A DNA stretch of 9,826 bases from Rhodocyclales bacterium. Lineage in GTDB: Bacteria > Pseudomonadota > Gammaproteobacteria > Burkholderiales > Rhodocyclaceae. Below are positions 7,866 through 9,826 of this stretch, piece by piece. The position numbers were made by a program, and so were the translations under genes. Location of the stretch: positions 1 through 9,826 of the forward strand of contig JAJTBM010000078.1 in NCBI GenBank assembly GCA_021286885.1. The letters run 5' to 3'. How positions within the stretch are numbered: the first letter of the stretch is position 1; the number at the start of each line of letters is the position of its first letter. Below the pieces are notes generated by a model. It did not search any database. It worked only from the letters and a program-made list of their open reading frames with translations, and had not been told where the DNA came from.

Positions 7866-7894
7866 AAAATATGATTTTCACCTTAAAAATCCAA
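7866..7894 (-). promoter_or_regulatory. Candidate sigma70 promoter for the hybrid kinase gene
   Basis: Read on the minus strand, TTGGAT (7889-7894) and TATTTT (7866-7871) are exactly 17 bases apart in the most A/T-rich part of the window. The hexamers match three and four of six consensus positions. The -10 box overlaps the upstream TTG codon of the kinase frame (7865-7867), so a transcript from here could not use that TTG. This supports the ATG at 7804 or 7792 as the true start, with a leader of roughly 55-67 bases. Confidence 0.4.
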
Positions 7895-8100
7895 ACAGAA
7901 TGGTAAGACCTCACAGCTGTTTTTCCAATTCGTCATAGACAGCAAACGTCGCCTTCAAACCCGATGCATCCCTTGCACCGGGCCGGAATAGCATCCATGA
8001 TGAGACAGGCTGGCCTCCTACTCCCGGAGGCGCCCCAGCCCCGCAGCACCCACACGTAGCACAAGTTTTGATTGTTCATACGCATCTCAACCAAACCTAT

Positions 8101-8107
8101 AAAGGAG
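8101..8107 (+). promoter_or_regulatory. Ribosome binding site that fixes the CBS-protein start
   Basis: AAAGGAG ends six bases before the ATG at 8114, which is near-ideal spacing. The same frame is open back to a TTG at 8072, but that codon has no Shine-Dalgarno sequence and would add 14 residues (MFIRISTKPIKETP) ahead of the natural CBS-protein N-terminus. Confidence 0.85.
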
Positions 8108-8113
8108 ACACCG

Positions 8114-8548
8114 ATGCCGAACCGAACCTTGCGTCAAGTTGTTGAAGGACAAGCCGTGATCACCGCCTCGGCGGACACCTCCGTACGCGACGCGGCCATC
8201 ACCATGGCCCGCCACAAGGTGGGCGCGATCATGGTGGTGGATCACAATGGCCGGCTCACGGGCCTCTTTACCGAACGGGACGTGCTCAACCGCATCGTCG
8301 CCAAGCGCCTGGACCCGGACACCACGCCCCTGTCTGAGGTCATGACCAGCCAGCTCCAGACCGCCACCCCCGACAAGCCCCTCGCCCACGCCTTGCACAT
8401 GATGTTCGAAGGCGGCTTCCGCCACGTGCCGGTGGTGGATGGTGGCCGGCCCGTGGGCATGGTGTCGGCCCGTAACGCCCTCGGGCTGGAGATCTGCGCG
8501 TTCGAAAAAGAGCTACAGGAGCGCGACCACATCGCCGAAATCCTTTAA
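8114..8548 (+). CDS. Tandem CBS-domain protein, 144 aa
   Basis: This is a small stand-alone Bateman module: two CBS motifs with no attached catalytic or transport domain. CBS1 covers about residues 12-67 (AAITMARHKVGAIMVVD, then GLFTERDVLNRIV at 50-62). CBS2 covers about 77-131 (ALHMMFEGGFRHVPVVD, then GMVSARNALGLEI). The GLFTERD and GMVSARN loops are where such pairs usually hold the ribose or phosphate of an adenine nucleotide, so AMP, ATP or SAM sensing is plausible; that rests on the family and was not seen directly. The last 13 residues form a charged helix. The protein is soluble, with no signal peptide. It is divergent from the kinase gene, followed immediately by an intrinsic terminator, and so probably monocistronic. 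Its partner protein is unknown. Domain identity is secure. Confidence 0.95.
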   Translation: MPNRTLRQVVEGQAVITASADTSVRDAAITMARHKVGAIMVVDHNGRLTGLFTERDVLNRIVAKRLDPDTTPLSEVMTSQLQTATPDKPLAHALHMMFEGGFRHVPVVDGGRPVGMVSARNALGLEICAFEKELQERDHIAEIL

Positions 8549-8572
8549 TCCCTCACCGCCCCCAAACCCTGC

Positions 8573-8601
8573 CAAGGCCCCGGATGGGGCCTTGTGCTTT
8601 T
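8573..8601 (+). terminator. Intrinsic terminator after the CBS gene
   Basis: CAAGGCCCC (8573-8581) and GGGGCCTTG (8586-8594) form a perfect nine-base GC-rich stem with a GGAT loop, followed by TGCTTTT. It begins 24 bases after the CBS stop codon and separates that gene from the riboflavin genes, which therefore need their own promoter. Confidence 0.9.
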
Positions 8602-8654
8602 GGGACTTGGACTGCGGCCCGCGCACAAAACGCCAGCCCGGGCCGGAAATCCCC

Positions 8655-8660
8655 TAAAAT
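8655..8660 (+). promoter_or_regulatory. Possible -10 box for the rib genes
   Basis: TAAAAT matches five of six sigma70 -10 positions and lies 30 bases before the riboflavin synthase ATG, downstream of the CBS terminator. No recognisable -35 hexamer occurs 16-18 bases upstream, so the call is weak. The short leader that would result has no room for an FMN riboswitch. Confidence 0.3.
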
Positions 8661-8690
8661 TGCGTTTTCCCCTTCTTGAAACGCCATCCC

Positions 8691-9305
8691 ATGTTTTCCG
8701 GAATCGTTGCTGCCAAGGGCCGCATCCTGAATGTGGCGCCCCTTGAACAAGGTGTTCGTCTGACCGTCGATGTGGCCCAGCTGGGTCTGGATGATGTCCA
8801 GATCGGTGACAGCATTGCCAACAACGGCGTCTGCCTGACCGTGATCGCGATGGAAGGCAACACCGTCCAGTTCGATGTTTCCCGCGAGACCCTCAACTGC
8901 ACCGTGGGCCTGGCTGCCCCGGGCGAGGTGAACCTGGAAAAAGCCCTGCGTCTGGCCGACCGGCTGGGCGGGCACCTGGTAACGGGCCACGTGGATGGCA
9001 TCGGTGAAGTGGTGAAATTCGAGCCCATCGGCGAAAGCCATGAGCTGCTGATCCGCGCCCCAGCCGCCCTGGCCGGCTACATCGCCCGCAAGGGCTCGGT
9101 CACGGTCGACGGCGTGAGCCTCACCGTGAACCGGGTGGAAGGCCGCGAATTCAGCATCAACCTGATCCCCCACACCGTCCAGGTCACCACCCTGCAACGG
9201 CTCCAGGCCGGCAGCCCGGTCAACCTCGAAATCGACCTGATCGCCCGCTACGTGGAGCGCATGCAGGCCTGGCGCGACGACAGCACCGAAGGGAGTGCCC
9301 CATGA
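8691..9305 (+). CDS. ribE: Riboflavin synthase (alpha subunit), 204 aa
   Basis: Riboflavin synthase converts two molecules of 6,7-dimethyl-8-ribityllumazine into riboflavin and a pyrimidinedione, the last step of riboflavin synthesis, in the cytoplasm. The protein shows the family's two lumazine-binding barrels: an N barrel (about 1-97) with the diagnostic MFSGIV start and [13 protein letters not shown] (39-51, containing Ser41 and Cys48), and a C barrel (about 98-190) with [11 protein letters not shown] (93-103), [14 protein letters not shown] (134-147) and NLIPHT (157-162). A C-terminal helix used for trimerisation follows. Length is normal. The ATG at 8691 is chosen because MFSGIV is the invariant family N-terminus; an in-frame TTG at 8676 would add five residues. 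No strong ribosome binding site is seen. The stop overlaps the next gene's start (ATGA, 9302-9305), indicating translational coupling. The gene is also called ribC in some genomes. Confidence 0.97.
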   Translation: MFSGIVAAKGRILNVAPLEQGVRLTVDVAQLGLDDVQIGDSIANNGVCLTVIAMEGNTVQFDVSRETLNCTVGLAAPGEVNLEKALRLADRLGGHLVTGHVDGIGEVVKFEPIGESHELLIRAPAALAGYIARKGSVTVDGVSLTVNRVEGREFSINLIPHTVQVTTLQRLQAGSPVNLEIDLIARYVERMQAWRDDSTEGSAP

Positions 9306-9826
9306 GCGCCCTCGCCCCGATCCAGGACATCATCGCCGACATCAAGGCCGGCCGCATGGTCGTGCTGGTGGATGAAGAAGACCGCGAGAACGAAGGCGAC
9401 ATCGTGATCGCCGCCGAGCACATCACCCCGGAAGCCATCAACTTCATGGCCAAGCACGCCCGGGGCCTGATCTGCCTGACCCTCACCGAAGACCGCTGCC
9501 GCCAGCTGGGCATCAACCAGATGGCGCGGGACAACCGCAGCCAATTCTCCACTGCCTTCACCGTTTCCATCGAAGCAGCCGACGGGGTGACCACCGGCAT
9601 TTCCGCCGCCGACCGGGCCCGCACCGTGCAGGCCGCCGTGGCGCGCAACGCCCGCCCCGCCGACATCGTCCAGCCGGGCCACATCTTCCCGATCATGGCC
9701 CGCCCGGGCGGCGTGCTGATCCGCGCCGGCCACACCGAAGCCGGCTGCGACCTGGCCGGCATGGCCGGGCTGGAGCCCGCCTCCGTGATCTGCGAGATCA
9801 TGAACGACGACGGCACCATGGCCCGC
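9302..9826 (+). CDS. ribBA: 3,4-dihydroxy-2-butanone 4-phosphate synthase (RibB, or N-terminal half of RibBA), cut by the window edge
   Basis: This enzyme makes 3,4-dihydroxy-2-butanone 4-phosphate and formate from ribulose 5-phosphate, the four-carbon precursor of the lumazine ring. The first 175 residues are present and the frame is open to the last base. Visible signatures are the acidic active-site loop [10 protein letters not shown] (24-33, with Arg28, Glu29 and Asp33), [12 protein letters not shown] (49-60), the [13 protein letters not shown] block (141-153, with His144, Thr145 and Glu146), and [11 protein letters not shown] (164-174, with Glu165). All residues expected for metal and substrate binding are present. 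The start ATG overlaps the ribE stop by four bases, and GGGAG (9291-9295) lies six bases upstream. The DHBP domain is nearly complete at the edge, so the window cannot show whether a GTP cyclohydrolase II (RibA) half follows. Many betaproteobacteria carry the fused form, with ribH and nusB next; the ribBA symbol rests on that and could be plain ribB. Confidence 0.95.
   Translation, partial: MSALAPIQDIIADIKAGRMVVLVDEEDRENEGDIVIAAEHITPEAINFMAKHARGLICLTLTEDRCRQLGINQMARDNRSQFSTAFTVSIEAADGVTTGISAADRARTVQAAVARNARPADIVQPGHIFPIMARPGGVLIRAGHTEAGCDLAGMAGLEPASVICEIMNDDGTMAR

Larger units (their letters stand above)
7805..8113. other. Divergent intergenic region between the hybrid kinase and CBS genes
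   Basis: These 309 bases hold the start-proximal signals of two divergent genes and no convincing gene of their own. The left third contains the candidate kinase promoter (7866-7894) and a 16-base palindrome (7841-7856). This part is visibly A/T-richer than the rest of the window (7860-7925 especially), as expected of a regulatory region. Further right, GCCTCC (8013-8018) and GGAGGC (8026-8031) form a short hairpin in the leader of the CBS gene. The ribosome binding site of the CBS gene is at the right end. I found no convincing -35/-10 pair for the CBS gene and no sigma54-type site. Confidence 0.6.

Noticed and set aside
8013..8031. GCCTCC/GGAGGC hairpin in the CBS leader as a riboswitch or regulatory RNA
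   Set aside because: It is a single six-base stem with a seven-base loop and no further nested structure; too little to call an RNA element in GC-rich DNA.
8075..8103. TTCATA-17-TATAAA as a promoter for the CBS gene
   Set aside because: The hexamers look good, but transcription would start near 8110, after the clear AAAGGAG ribosome binding site, which would then be useless. The TATAAA overlap with the purine-rich site is probably coincidence.
8553..9197. 214-codon minus-strand frame opposite riboflavin synthase
   Set aside because: It is an antisense shadow of a gene with full family motifs.

Overview
The window is GC-rich, tightly packed chromosomal DNA, most likely from a betaproteobacterium and possibly a Rhodocyclales relative. 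This placement is an inference from three things: the codon bias (G/C at third positions), the gatB and ribE-ribB(A) housekeeping genes, and a very large soluble PAS hybrid kinase. There are no tRNA or rRNA genes, insertion sequences, CRISPR arrays or clear signs of recent transfer.

Layout from left to right. The 3' part of gatB (plus strand) ends at 658 and is followed by a strong hairpin. A minus-strand gene for an unrecognised 265-residue protein (734-1531) converges on gatB. It diverges, across a 149-base gap, from a plus-strand COG4757-type alpha/beta hydrolase (1681-2658). The hydrolase gene converges on, and overlaps by 35 bases, a minus-strand gene of about 5.2 kb (2624-7804). That gene encodes a CheB-like/CheR/multi-PAS/histidine kinase/receiver fusion protein and fills more than half of the window. 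About 309 bases separate it from a divergent plus-strand gene for a small two-CBS-domain protein (8114-8548), which ends at a textbook intrinsic terminator. Riboflavin synthase (8691-9305) follows, overlapping by four bases the start of a 3,4-dihydroxy-2-butanone 4-phosphate synthase gene (ribB or ribBA) that runs off the right edge.

How the genes relate. gatB (transamidation of mischarged Glu-tRNA-Gln and Asp-tRNA-Asn) and the rib genes (the two precursor-side and final steps of riboflavin synthesis) are housekeeping anchors. Between them lies a variable signalling and metabolic segment. The fusion kinase appears able to autophosphorylate and carries an intact-looking CheR methyltransferase, but its CheB methylesterase domain has lost its catalytic serine and aspartate positions. 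It has no membrane segment and no HPt domain, so it is probably a cytoplasmic sensor that passes phosphate to an unlinked partner. The CBS protein is transcribed divergently from it and could share regulation; this is inference from position only.

I did not find a clearly undescribed multi-gene system. The observations most worth following are the degenerate CheB domain fused to an apparently competent CheR, the palindrome at the kinase's predicted transcription start, and the unknown 265-residue protein whose C-terminus resembles phage terminase small subunits.
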